Shown here piece by piece: positions 1-6,522 of a DNA stretch of 9,442 nucleotides. The number at the start of each line of letters is the position of its first letter. The stretch's first letter is position 1. The stretch lies in the NCBI GenBank assembly GCA_964634385.1, contig CAZWIZ010000028.1, forward strand, positions 1-9,442, given 5' to 3'. Origin of the DNA: JAFGXW01 sp964634385. Lineage in GTDB: Bacteria > Bacillota_I > Bacilli_A > Izemoplasmatales > Izemoplasmataceae. The translations under genes and the position numbers were made by a program. Below the pieces are notes generated by a model. The model was not told the origin of the DNA. It was given only the letters and a program-made list of their open reading frames with translations, and did not search any database.

Positions 1-26
1 AAAAAAAAAGACGTCCTAAACGTCTT
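1..26 (-). terminator. Intrinsic terminator of the padR-HAAS-degV operon
   Basis: On the minus strand a perfect 7-bp stem (AAGACGT / ACGTCTT, plus positions 20-26 and 8-14) closes a 5-nt loop and runs straight into a tract of T residues read from plus A1-A9. The degV stop codon (16-18) lies inside the loop, so the hairpin is built into the last codons of the gene. The stem is fairly short but GC-containing, and the T-tract is strong. The tract may continue past the window edge. Confidence 0.85.
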
Positions 27-891
27 GTTTATTTGATAAATCATAATAAGCAATTCCAATTGCTCCAGTACCTGTATGGCATCCGATAACTGGGGTAATT
101 GGTGCTTGAAAACTTTTTTGATTTGGATAAACTTTTTTGATTTCTTTTTTCACATATTCAATAGCTTCTAAATTATCAGATGTTTCATAAATAATAAAGA
201 AATCCTTCATTTTTGATAAATCTGATAAAACTATTTCAACTATTTTAGCTAAAGATTTTTTTGTAGTTCTAACTTTTTCATATGATTCAATTTTACCATC
301 TATTGTAAGTTCTAAAATTGGCTTAATTTTTAACATTTTTCCAATAAATCCACTAGCATTTGATAATCTTCCATTAGCAATAAACAATCTTAAATTATCT
401 ACTAAAAGAAAATGTTTTTTCTTTTGAATCAGATTTTCTAAATGATAAATGATTTCTTTTGATTTTTTTCCTTCATCAATTAGTCTTAGTGCTTCTAAAG
501 ATAAATATCCTTCTGCTGGTCCAGCATTTAAAGTATCTACTACATGTATTTTAAGTTTTCCCTTATATTGTTTTTGTCCCATTTTGCCAACTTGATAAGA
601 TCCACTTAATAATGAAGAAATCGTCATTATTATAACTTCTTCATATCCTTCTTTTTCAACTTCTTTAAGCATTTGTAACAATTCACCAATTGGTGGTAAT
701 GAAGAAGATGGAATTAATGATTTGTTACTATTAAGCATACTATAAAAATTTTCAGCAGTTAACTCAACAAAATCACTATACTCTTTTCCGCCTACCAAAA
801 TTTTTAATCTTAATATTTTTAGGTTTTCATTTTTTAAATCTAAATAATCTAAACTACCAGTACTTGTCGAAATTACAGCAATTTTATTCAT
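16..891 (-). CDS. DegV family fatty-acid-binding protein (FakB-like)
   Basis: Predicted cytoplasmic DegV protein, 291 aa, the usual full length. Characterised members (FakB) bind one fatty acid and present its carboxylate to the kinase FakA, which makes acyl-phosphate for phospholipid synthesis. Visible family landmarks are the N-terminal strand with TSTGS (9-13), the segment PSSSLPP (61-67) where PTSQPS-type motifs sit, ISSLLSGSYQ (91-100; LSGT-type acyl-carboxylate loop), NGRLS (173-177), KIKPIL (188-193) and the C-terminal GCHTGTGAIG (270-279; usual form HxGPG). The start ATG at 889-891 is preceded by AAAGGAAG. It overlaps the end of the HAAS gene by 8 bp, so the two are translationally coupled. 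No fakA is visible here. The family is firm; the fatty-acid role is known for homologues and inferred for this gene. Confidence 0.93.
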   Translation of the reverse strand: MNKIAVISTSTGSLDYLDLKNENLKILRLKILVGGKEYSDFVELTAENFYSMLNSNKSLIPSSSLPPIGELLQMLKEVEKEGYEEVIIMTISSLLSGSYQVGKMGQKQYKGKLKIHVVDTLNAGPAEGYLSLEALRLIDEGKKSKEIIYHLENLIQKKKHFLLVDNLRLFIANGRLSNASGFIGKMLKIKPILELTIDGKIESYEKVRTTKKSLAKIVEIVLSDLSKMKDFFIIYETSDNLEAIEYVKKEIKKVYPNQKSFQAPITPVIGCHTGTGAIGIAYYDLSNKQDV

Positions 892-1321
892 TGTCGTCTT
901 CCTTTCGGCTTTCTTTTTTATTTAATAAATTATATAAGATTGTAAGTGGCCACCAAAGAATACCAATAGATGGTATTACAAACCATATTGTATTTTCAAG
1001 AAAATATAAGTTCGTATAAACTAAAATAGCAATTATAATTATGCTACCAATCACACTAAATAATAAATCATTTTTATAGTGTGCTAATGTTTTTTTTCTT
1101 TTATCTTTTTTAGAACTTTTTTTAGAAGTATTAAAAAAGTCTTCAGCTGTACCAAATTCTAAAACAGTTTTATCAATTGCTTTTTGTTCAGTCATTCCGT
1201 TTTCCATTAAATCTTCAACTTTCTCAATTAGAGATTGTGTAACTGATTCTATTAACTCTACTTTTTCTTCTTTAGGAACATCCTTAAAAGTATGTTTTAC
1301 GAAATTTTCTATTTTTCTCAT
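884..1321 (-). CDS. HAAS-domain membrane protein, PadR partner
   Basis: Protein of 145 aa. Residues 1 to about 65 form an all-helical, charged domain with the pattern of HAAS / DUF1700-type (permease prefix) domains, including LIESVTQSLIEKVEDLMENG and a turn ending in EFGTAEDF (55-62). A lysine/serine-rich linker follows (67-78), then two hydrophobic helices (about 85-107 and 112-134) with a short charged tail. HAAS proteins are typically encoded directly after a PadR repressor and are thought to pass signals between the membrane and the regulator. That arrangement is exactly what is seen here. The start ATG (1319-1321) shares an ATGA with the padR stop and has a strong GGAGG at 1329-1333, 7 nt upstream. 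What signal it senses cannot be told from sequence. Confidence 0.85.
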   Translation of the reverse strand: MRKIENFVKHTFKDVPKEEKVELIESVTQSLIEKVEDLMENGMTEQKAIDKTVLEFGTAEDFFNTSKKSSKKDKRKKTLAHYKNDLLFSVIGSIIIIAILVYTNLYFLENTIWFVIPSIGILWWPLTILYNLLNKKESRKEDDNE

Positions 1322-1647
1322 GATTTATCCTCCAAAAGTGTTTCCAAAACACTTTTTAGTTCTACCCATTCAAGTTGTTTTTGTTCATAATAAGCTTTCC
1401 CTAAAGGTGTTATCCTATAATAGCGTCTTTTTCCCCCATAAGATTTTTCACCAATATAAGATGTTATTAATTCTTTTTTTTGCAATCTTGCTACAACAGA
1501 ATATAATGTTGCTTCTTTTATTTCAAACTTACTTTTAGTCCTACTTGTTATACAATTAGATATTTCATATCCATACATCTCTTTTTCAATTATTAATTTT
1601 AAAATAACACTTTCAAGATGACCTCTAATAATATCAGAACCAATCAT
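1318..1647 (-). CDS. PadR family transcriptional regulator
   Basis: Winged-helix repressor of 109 aa, the size of the short (subfamily 2) PadR proteins. Motifs in order: helix 1 with RGHLESVILKLI (8-19), MYGYEI (24-29), the recognition-helix region EATLYSVVARLQKKELI (45-61) and the wing GGKRRYYRIT (71-80), then a C-terminal dimerisation helix. An in-frame GTG three codons further upstream (1654-1656) lies within the GGAGGTG ribosome-binding site, so ATG 1645-1647 is the better start, 8 nt from GGAGG. It heads the padR-HAAS-degV operon, with 4-bp overlap to the next gene. It probably represses its own promoter through the dyad at 1682-1700. The ligand is unknown. Confidence 0.92.
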   Translation of the reverse strand: MIGSDIIRGHLESVILKLIIEKEMYGYEISNCITSRTKSKFEIKEATLYSVVARLQKKELITSYIGEKSYGGKRRYYRITPLGKAYYEQKQLEWVELKSVLETLLEDKS

Positions 1648-1681
1648 GTATAACACCTCCTATATGGAAAATATGAATGTA

Positions 1682-1700
1682 ATTAATTTGCCAAATTAAT
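1682..1700 (-). promoter_or_regulatory. Probable operator of the padR operon (perfect 19-nt dyad)
   Basis: ATTAATTTG-C-CAAATTAAT is a perfect inverted repeat with 9-bp arms and a single central base. It overlaps the predicted -10 box of the padR promoter and lies about 35 bp before the padR start, the position expected for an autorepressor site. It does not match the ATGT-N8-ACAT consensus of phenolic-acid PadR proteins, which is not expected for this subfamily anyway. The sequence is AT-rich, but a perfect 9-bp arm is unlikely to be chance. Confidence 0.5.
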
Positions 1701-1724
1701 AAAAATAAATAAAAATTTTGTTAA
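1696..1724 (-). promoter_or_regulatory. Predicted sigma-A-type promoter of padR-HAAS-degV
   Basis: On the minus strand TTAACA (1719-1724) is followed after 17 nt by TATTAA (1696-1701). The -35 hexamer sits two bases past the marR stop codon. The start point would fall inside the 19-nt dyad. The hexamers are imperfect and the region is AT-rich, so this is a moderate prediction. Confidence 0.45.
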
Positions 1725-1725
1725 T

Positions 1726-2163
1726 TTAATATTTATTTTTAAAGTAATCACTAAGATTTTCAAGTGATTGTAGTAAAACAGCATCTTCTTTAAGGTTCAT
1801 ATCAGCAAAAACAGCATCTATCATTTCATCATGAAATTCATCATGAATCTTAAGTACATTAAAAGCACTATTAGTTAAACTTATAACTACTTTTCTTCTG
1901 TCGAGTTTCTCGCGATGTCTTTTAGCAAACCCTTTTTCTACTAAACGATTTATAGATGTTGTTAATGTTCCAACTGTAATTCTTAATTTTTTAGCTATAT
2001 TGGTCATTGTTGGAACATTTGTTTCTCTTATTGCTTCTAAAACATGAACTTCATTCATTGATAATTTAACGCCTCTTCTTTTCAATGTTTGTCCTTCGAT
2101 ACTTAAAATATGATTGAATACCTCTACTAACAATTCATTAATAACTTTTTTTGGTGATTCCAT
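1726..2163 (-). CDS. MarR family transcriptional regulator (FabT-like)
   Basis: Winged-helix regulator of 145 aa, typical MarR length. It has an N-terminal dimerisation helix (1-28), the helix-turn-helix at about 53-77 (TNIAKKLRITVGTLTTSINRL region), the wing with the MarR signature DRR (88-90) followed by KVVISLT, and long C-terminal helices (about 100-143). Length and the TLTTSINRLVEKGF recognition helix resemble FabT, the acyl-ACP-dependent repressor of fatty acid synthesis in lactic acid bacteria, but the subfamily cannot be proved by eye. A FabT-box-like palindrome lies in its own leader (2201-2213), supporting autoregulation. The start ATG 2161-2163 has GGGGGAG 7 nt upstream. It is probably monocistronic, with its own promoter; no clear terminator is seen. 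No fab genes are in the window. Confidence 0.9.
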   Translation of the reverse strand: MESPKKVINELLVEVFNHILSIEGQTLKRRGVKLSMNEVHVLEAIRETNVPTMTNIAKKLRITVGTLTTSINRLVEKGFAKRHREKLDRRKVVISLTNSAFNVLKIHDEFHDEMIDAVFADMNLKEDAVLLQSLENLSDYFKNKY

Positions 2164-2200
2164 AAAGTATCTCCCCCAATAAATATTAAAACAGTATTAT

Positions 2201-2213
2201 TTTGAACATCAAA
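2201..2213 (-). promoter_or_regulatory. FabT-box-like operator upstream of marR
   Basis: TTTGATGTTCAAA on the minus strand is a perfect TTTGA-N3-TCAAA palindrome. FabT sites in streptococci have the form TTTGATTATCAAA, i.e. the same half-sites and the same 3-bp spacer. It lies downstream of the predicted promoter and 38 bp before the marR start, suited to negative autoregulation. Confidence 0.55.
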
Positions 2214-2226
2214 GTATACATAAAAA

Positions 2227-2255
2227 AGTTTACACTTTTTAATATGCTTTGTCAA
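2227..2255 (-). promoter_or_regulatory. Predicted marR promoter
   Basis: Minus strand TTGACA (2250-2255, perfect -35) and TAAACT (2227-2232) are separated by exactly 17 nt. A competing -10, TATACT, lies at 2213-2218 but lacks a good -35. The leader would be about 55-60 nt and include the FabT-like box. Confidence 0.6.
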
Positions 2256-2261
2256 ACAAAG
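2247..2261. promoter_or_regulatory. Second dyad overlapping the marR -35 box
   Basis: CTTTG-TCAAA-CAAAG on the plus strand has perfect 5-bp arms around a 5-bp centre and covers the whole -35 hexamer (2250-2255). It shares CAAA/TTTG elements with the downstream box, so it could be a second site for the MarR protein, giving a two-operator arrangement about 46 bp apart. It is short enough that chance cannot be excluded. Confidence 0.35.
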
Positions 2262-2279
2262 TAAGAAAAGTTATTCACT

Positions 2280-3653
2280 TTATTTCCCTTTAATATATTT
2301 ATCCATTTCAATACTAGCATCTTTACCAGCACCCATCGCTAAAATTACGGTTGCAGCACCACTAACAACATCTCCTCCAGCAAAAACACCAGGAATTGAT
2401 GTTTGATAATTATTTGTTACCATTCTACCCCATTTATCAACTTCTAAAGCAGCTTCTGATTCTTTTAAAATCGGATTAGGTTTTTGTCCGATTGAGATAA
2501 TACATGAATCAAGATCAAACACTTTAAAAGTATTTGTTGGCATAGGTCTTTTTCTTCCAGATGCATCTTTTTCACCTAATTCCATTATTTCACATTTAAC
2601 TTGTTTTAATCGGTAATTCTCACCAATAAACTCGACAGGATTTAATAATAATCTAAAATCAACATCTTCTTCAATGGCATGATGAATTTCATCAAGTCTT
2701 GCAGGTAATGCATCCATATCACGACGATATAATACAAATACTTCTTTTGCTCCTAATCTTTTAGCTGTTCTAGCAGCGTCCATCGCTACATTTCCACCAC
2801 CAACAATAGCTACTTTATTACCAATTTTGACTGGGGTTGCTGACTCAGGAAAATGATGTGATTTCATTAGATTTACTCTTGTTAAAAATTCATTCGCGTA
2901 ATAAATACCACTTAAGTTTTCTCCAGGTACTCCTAAAGGACTCGGAAGTCCTGCTCCACTTCCAAGAAATAATGCTTGATATCCTTCTTCATTCATTAAT
3001 TGATCAATGGTAATAGATTTTCCAACTACAACATTTTTATGAAAACCAACTCCCATATTTTGTAAACGATTCACTTCAGTTGTAACAATATCTTTTGGTA
3101 ATCTAAAATCAGGTATTCCATATTTTAAAACTCCTCCAAATTCATGAAGTGCTTCAAAAATATCAACAGTATATCCTTTTCTTCTCATTTCAGCAGCGTT
3201 AGCTAATCCAGCTGGTCCACTTCCAACTATTCCAACTTTAATACCATTTTCGATAATTTTTGATTCTTTTAAAATATTGTTTTTTAAAGAATAATCACCT
3301 AAAAATCTTTCAAGTGCTCCTATCGCTACTGGTTCATTTTTTATTCCAACAATACAAGCTTGTTCACATTGCTTTTCTTGAGGACAAACTCGACCACAAA
3401 CTGATGGTAAAATATTCGCATCATAAATTGTATAATAAGCTTCATCAAGATCTCCTTTAATTAATTCTCCTATAAATTTCGGAATATTAATTGAAACAGG
3501 ACAAGCGGAAACACATCTTGGGTTTTTACAGTTAAGACATCTTGATGCTTCTAATTCAGCTTCGGGTAATGTATACCCACAAGCTACTTCTTCAAAGTTA
3601 GTTTTTCTAATATCTTTATCTAAAACAGGCATTACTACTCGTGGAATTTTCAT
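2280..3653 (-). CDS. nfnB: NADH-dependent ferredoxin:NADP+ oxidoreductase, large subunit NfnB
   Basis: Flavoprotein of 457 aa in the glutamate-synthase small subunit/NfnB (SudA) family. Two N-terminal [4Fe-4S] motifs are visible: C39, C42, C47, C51 and C86, C90, C96, C100. FAD binds at GIVGSGPAG (141-149), a second Rossmann fold for NADP(H) begins at VAIVGGGNVAMDAA (281-294), and the closing FAD motif is GVFAGGDVVSG (422-432). With NfnA it carries out flavin-based electron bifurcation: 2 reduced ferredoxin + NADH + 2 NADP+ interconverted with 2 oxidised ferredoxin + NAD+ + 2 NADPH, in the cytoplasm. The start ATG 3651-3653 overlaps the nfnA stop (ATGA) with GGTGA just upstream. The alternative, a GltD of glutamate synthase, is disfavoured because the neighbour is nfnA and not the large gltB subunit. 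Confidence 0.92.
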   Translation of the reverse strand: MKIPRVVMPVLDKDIRKTNFEEVACGYTLPEAELEASRCLNCKNPRCVSACPVSINIPKFIGELIKGDLDEAYYTIYDANILPSVCGRVCPQEKQCEQACIVGIKNEPVAIGALERFLGDYSLKNNILKESKIIENGIKVGIVGSGPAGLANAAEMRRKGYTVDIFEALHEFGGVLKYGIPDFRLPKDIVTTEVNRLQNMGVGFHKNVVVGKSITIDQLMNEEGYQALFLGSGAGLPSPLGVPGENLSGIYYANEFLTRVNLMKSHHFPESATPVKIGNKVAIVGGGNVAMDAARTAKRLGAKEVFVLYRRDMDALPARLDEIHHAIEEDVDFRLLLNPVEFIGENYRLKQVKCEIMELGEKDASGRKRPMPTNTFKVFDLDSCIISIGQKPNPILKESEAALEVDKWGRMVTNNYQTSIPGVFAGGDVVSGAATVILAMGAGKDASIEMDKYIKGK

Positions 3654-4468
3654 TTTGTCACCAACTTCATTTTACAAATATGCTCTTCTTCTTCATGATA
3701 ATAATCTTGACGAGCAATTAGTTCATCAAAATTAACTCCTTCACCTGGAAAATCTGGTCCATCAATACAAGCGAAAAATGTTTTACCATTAATTGATACA
3801 CGACAATTACCACACATCCCTGTTCCATCAACCATAACTGGGTTTAATGAAACATCAGTAGATATATTATATTTTTTATTTAATCTAACAACATATTTCA
3901 TCATTATTAAAGGTCCAATTGCGATTGTATGATCATATTTCTTTTCTTTATATAGTTCTGTTAGAACATCTGTTACAAATCCTTTTGTACCAAGTGATCC
4001 ATCATCAGTTGCAATATATATATTTTCACAATATTTTTTATATTGATCTAATAAAATTATATATTCTTTACTTCTCGCTCCAATAACTAAATCTACTTTA
4101 ATTCCTCTTCTATTATATTCTTTAAGTTGTGGTAATAATGGCGCAGCTCCAACTCCACCTGCGATACCCAAAACATTTTTAACATCTCTAATATGAGCAG
4201 CTTTTCCTAAAGGCCCAACAAAATCAACAAGTTTATCTCCAACATTTAATTGTCCTAATAATTTTGTTGTATATCCTAATTTTTGGTATATTATCGAAAT
4301 GTTTTCTCCATCAACATCGACAATAGTTAAAGGAATTCTTTCTCCAGTTTCATTTACTCTTAAAATAATAAAATGTCCTGGAAGAGCATTTCTAGCTACC
4401 ATTGGAGCGTGGATAACCATTAAATCAACATCTTTATTAAGTATTTGTTTTTTAATTATCTCATACAT
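3650..4468 (-). CDS. nfnA: NADH-dependent ferredoxin:NADP+ oxidoreductase, small subunit NfnA
   Basis: Protein of 272 aa with a ferredoxin-NADP reductase fold and C-terminal [2Fe-2S] site. The FAD-contact motif RIPLTI is at 44-49, the pyridine-nucleotide loop GIAGGVGAAPLLPQ at 101-114, and the cluster region VDGTGMCGNCRV at 213-224 with a third cysteine at 234. The pattern D214, C219, C222, C234 fits the unusual one-Asp/three-Cys cluster described for Thermotoga NfnA. It is first gene of the nfnAB pair, read from a promoter at 4547-4574, with AGGTG 5 nt before ATG 4466-4468. PyrK, the electron-transfer subunit of dihydroorotate dehydrogenase, is related, but the downstream partner is NfnB-type and not PyrD. 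Confidence 0.92.
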   Translation of the reverse strand: MYEIIKKQILNKDVDLMVIHAPMVARNALPGHFIILRVNETGERIPLTIVDVDGENISIIYQKLGYTTKLLGQLNVGDKLVDFVGPLGKAAHIRDVKNVLGIAGGVGAAPLLPQLKEYNRRGIKVDLVIGARSKEYIILLDQYKKYCENIYIATDDGSLGTKGFVTDVLTELYKEKKYDHTIAIGPLIMMKYVVRLNKKYNISTDVSLNPVMVDGTGMCGNCRVSINGKTFFACIDGPDFPGEGVNFDELIARQDYYHEEEEHICKMKLVTK

Positions 4469-4519
4469 TAGTACACCTATCTCTCTTAGATTTAAGCTCT
4501 AATTAATATTTATATTAAC

Positions 4520-4534
4520 GCATTTTTAAAATGC
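4520..4534. promoter_or_regulatory. Perfect dyad in the nfnAB leader, candidate operator
   Basis: GCATTTT-T-AAAATGC has perfect 7-bp arms around one base and begins 12 bp downstream of the predicted -10, i.e. just after the transcription start on the minus strand. That is a classic repressor position. It does not match Rex (TTGTGAA-N4-TTCACAA). The regulator is unknown. A second, wholly AT dyad at 4503-4518 lies next to it and is less convincing. Confidence 0.45.
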
Positions 4535-4546
4535 TCTTACTATAAT

Positions 4547-4574
4547 ATTATATCAAATATAAATGATATCTCAA
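4547..4574 (-). promoter_or_regulatory. Predicted nfnAB promoter
   Basis: Minus strand TTGAGA (4569-4574), 16-nt spacer, then a perfect TATAAT (4547-4552). The leader would be about 70 nt and contain the 15-nt dyad. It lies directly after the terminator of the upstream MFS operon, as expected for a new transcription unit. Confidence 0.6.
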
Positions 4575-4591
4575 TATAAAAATAGTCTTAC

Positions 4592-4620
4592 AAAAAAGAT
4601 GTTTAACTATGAACATCTTT
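4592..4620 (-). terminator. Intrinsic terminator of the rdh-like/smr/MFS operon
   Basis: On the minus strand AAAGATGTT (4612-4620) pairs with AACATCTTT (4595-4603) in a 9-bp perfect stem with an 8-nt loop. It continues into TTTTTT read from plus A4592-A4597. The first bases of the stem belong to the MFS stop codon (4619-4621). Confidence 0.8.
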
Positions 4621-5800
4621 AAGTATTCTCTAAATGATTTTTTCTTAATATATTTAATAAGAAAAAGTAAAATAAAGTTATTATTATTGCGAGGATAAAG
4701 AAACTGGTTTTTAAATTATATCTGTCTCCAATTGCTCCAATCAAAGGAAAAATAACAATCATAACCACACTAAACATAAGTCCAGAAAAACTTAATGCGG
4801 TTGCCCTTGTTTCAGATGGTATTATTTTATTTATATAACCTCCTAAAACTACATAAAAAATACTATCTAAAAAGCCAAGAATTATAAAAGGAATAAAAAT
4901 AATATCATCAATCAATATTAACCAAAAAGAAATCGTCATTAACAATGGGATAAACATAAGGATTTTTCTTTCTTTATATTTCTTTTCTAATTTATATGCT
5001 AAAACACCACCTACAGCTGCGAATAACGAATGAATAGCTAATAGTATTCCAATTGTACTATATGAATACCCAAGTAAACTTAAATGGTTTTGTAAATACA
5101 TAAATAATACCGTTATAGGCGCTGCCATCATTGCACCAATAATAATTAAATATAATAATCTTTTATTATTAAAAACTATTTTAGTACTTTTTATATAATG
5201 TGAAACCATCATATCTTTAAATGATTTACGAATATTATTTCTTTGAATTGGTGTTTCTTTCATTAGTAAAATAACAATCAGAGCTATAAAATAAAATATG
5301 GCAGTTATTTCAAATGTTAAATTAAAACTAATCATTGCGATATATCCACCAATAAGCAAACTAATACTAGCCGCTATTTGGTAAAGTACTTCTTTACGGC
5401 CATTTATTTTCATAAAATCATCTTCTTTTTTAATGTATATTAAAGAATCATATACTAATGCTTCTCCACTACCTGATTCAAAAGTAAAACTTAATCCACA
5501 AAAGAAAAAAGCTAGTATTATTAATATAAAGTTAGTTGATAATATCATAATAGTTATATAAATAAAATAAGAAAGTATACCAAGAATCCGACTGAATTTA
5601 CGACCATATAAATCCGCAATTATTCCAGTAGGAATTTCCATTGTTAAACTTGTAATATGAAAAACTGTTTCAAATATCCCTATTTGAAACAGACTAAATC
5701 CTTTAAACGCAAGAAATAATAACCATATTCCATTTGTAAAATTTACATTTCTTGCGAAAGTATGTAAATACTCAAGTCCAATATTTTTTTTATACTTCAT
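4619..5800 (-). CDS. Major facilitator superfamily transporter
   Basis: Integral membrane protein of 393 aa with the hydrophobic periodicity of about 12 transmembrane helices. The MFS motif A is clear after helix 2 (EIPTGIIADLYGRK, 55-68). A charged stretch in the middle (ETPIQRNNIRKSF region) is the usual loop between halves, and a positively charged LEKKYKERK follows helix 8. The start ATG 5798-5800 has GGAAGTG about 7 nt upstream. A longer frame begins at 5869 but overlaps the preceding gene by 80 bp and has no good ribosome-binding site. With the chosen start the overlap is 11 bp. It is last gene of a five-gene operon. The substrate cannot be read from sequence; a drug or small-metabolite exporter is most common for this type. 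Confidence 0.88.
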   Translation of the reverse strand: MKYKKNIGLEYLHTFARNVNFTNGIWLLFLAFKGFSLFQIGIFETVFHITSLTMEIPTGIIADLYGRKFSRILGILSYFIYITIMILSTNFILIILAFFFCGLSFTFESGSGEALVYDSLIYIKKEDDFMKINGRKEVLYQIAASISLLIGGYIAMISFNLTFEITAIFYFIALIVILLMKETPIQRNNIRKSFKDMMVSHYIKSTKIVFNNKRLLYLIIIGAMMAAPITVLFMYLQNHLSLLGYSYSTIGILLAIHSLFAAVGGVLAYKLEKKYKERKILMFIPLLMTISFWLILIDDIIFIPFIILGFLDSIFYVVLGGYINKIIPSETRATALSFSGLMFSVVMIVIFPLIGAIGDRYNLKTSFFILAIIITLFYFFLLNILRKNHLENT

Positions 5801-6110
5801 TATTTTCACTTCCAAGTTTTTCTCCACAGTAGATACAATACTGATCTTCAAGTACATTATCTTTTCCACATTTAGGACATTTAACGATTGTGAATCCCAT
5901 TGCTGTTAACTTATCTAATTCTAGTTCCTTGTCTTTCAAAAACATATTAAATGCCATTAAAGAAACAACTGCTAGAAATCCAATAACTGTTATTGCTGCG
6001 CCAACAAAAAATAAGATAATAGATTCTCTAAAATATGAAAATACTACTACACTAATTCCAATAAAGGATATAAAATATCCACTAAAAACTGCAGTTTTAT
6101 AACTCTTCAT
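5790..6110 (-). CDS. Two-TM membrane protein with C-terminal zinc ribbon
   Basis: Small protein of 106 aa, not assignable to a named family. Two hydrophobic helices lie at about 8-26 and 32-55, followed by an acidic/basic linker (FLKDKELELDKL) and a single C4 zinc ribbon: C78, C81, C92, C95 (CPKCG and CIYCG). The ribbon should face the cytoplasm with a helical-hairpin anchor. Layout matches the next gene upstream (6145-6507), so the two look like diverged paralogues. The ribosome-binding site before ATG 6108-6110 is weak (GAGAAAA). The end overlaps the MFS start by 11 bp. The function is unknown; such ribbons often mediate protein contacts rather than catalysis. Confidence 0.75.
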   Translation of the reverse strand: MKSYKTAVFSGYFISFIGISVVVFSYFRESIILFFVGAAITVIGFLAVVSLMAFNMFLKDKELELDKLTAMGFTIVKCPKCGKDNVLEDQYCIYCGEKLGSENNEV

Positions 6111-6144
6111 AATGATTTTCTCGTTTCTTTATATTTTTAATAAT

Positions 6145-6507
6145 TCATTTTAAGCTAGCTTTACATTCCTCACATATATTAAGATATATCGGGTTTAAAT
6201 GTCCACAATATTCACATTCGATTTCATCTTTAAGATTTGCCCCACATTTTGGACAAAAATCACTATTTACATCAATTTCTTTTTTACAAACTGGGCATTC
6301 CATTTTCACTTTTAATCTTTTAGCAAATTGTGCTGTATTTAGTTGTTTAGCAATATACATAAAAAAACCTACAACAGTAATGATTATTACAGTTGGAAGG
6401 ATAAAAGCATTTGTTCCTAAACTAACATAAATAATTAAAAAGGCAAATGAAGCAATCATCAAAGACATTATTACTACAAACAAATATAAAAATGTTGGTT
6501 TTTTCAT
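6145..6507 (-). CDS. Two-TM membrane protein with double zinc ribbon
   Basis: Protein of 120 aa with an N-terminal helical hairpin (about 7-29 and 34-55), a basic linker (KQLNTAQFAKRLKVK) and two consecutive C4 zinc ribbons: C71, C74, C85, C88 and C98, C101, C112, C115. This is the double-zinc-ribbon (DZR-like) arrangement. The start ATG 6505-6507 has a good GAGGTG 7 nt upstream, located in the 15-bp gap after the smr gene. It sits between smr and its single-ribbon paralogue, all in one operon. No enzymatic motif is seen and no function can be assigned. Confidence 0.78.
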   Translation of the reverse strand: MKKPTFLYLFVVIMSLMIASFAFLIIYVSLGTNAFILPTVIIITVVGFFMYIAKQLNTAQFAKRLKVKMECPVCKKEIDVNSDFCPKCGANLKDEIECEYCGHLNPIYLNICEECKASLK

Positions 6508-6522
6508 AGTTATTCACCTCAT

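Noticed and set aside
1320..1538. Open frame on the plus strand opposite padR
   Set aside because: It is antisense to a clear PadR gene, has no recognisable domain or ribosome-binding site, and its composition is that of a complementary-strand shadow.
1648..1656. GTG start for padR
   Set aside because: The GTG is part of the Shine-Dalgarno GGAGGTG; ATG 1645-1647 is at proper spacing and begins the conserved helix.
2263..2282. Hairpin after nfnB as terminator (AAAGT/ACTTT)
   Set aside because: The stem is only 5 AT-rich pairs and the T-run is interrupted; too weak to call.
3260..4502. Plus-strand open frames opposite nfnB and nfnA (3260-3460 and 4299-4502)
   Set aside because: Both lie within firmly identified minus-strand genes, or mostly so, with no start signals or protein features of their own.
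4503..4518. AT-only dyad TTAATAT-TT-ATATTAA in the nfnA leader
   Set aside because: It consists wholly of A and T in an AT-rich leader, so chance symmetry is likely; the neighbouring GC-capped dyad is the better operator.
5801..5869. Longer MFS reading frame starting at 5869
   Set aside because: It would overlap the zinc-ribbon gene by 80 bp and add a non-family N-terminus; ATG 5800 has a good ribosome-binding site and gives a normal MFS start.
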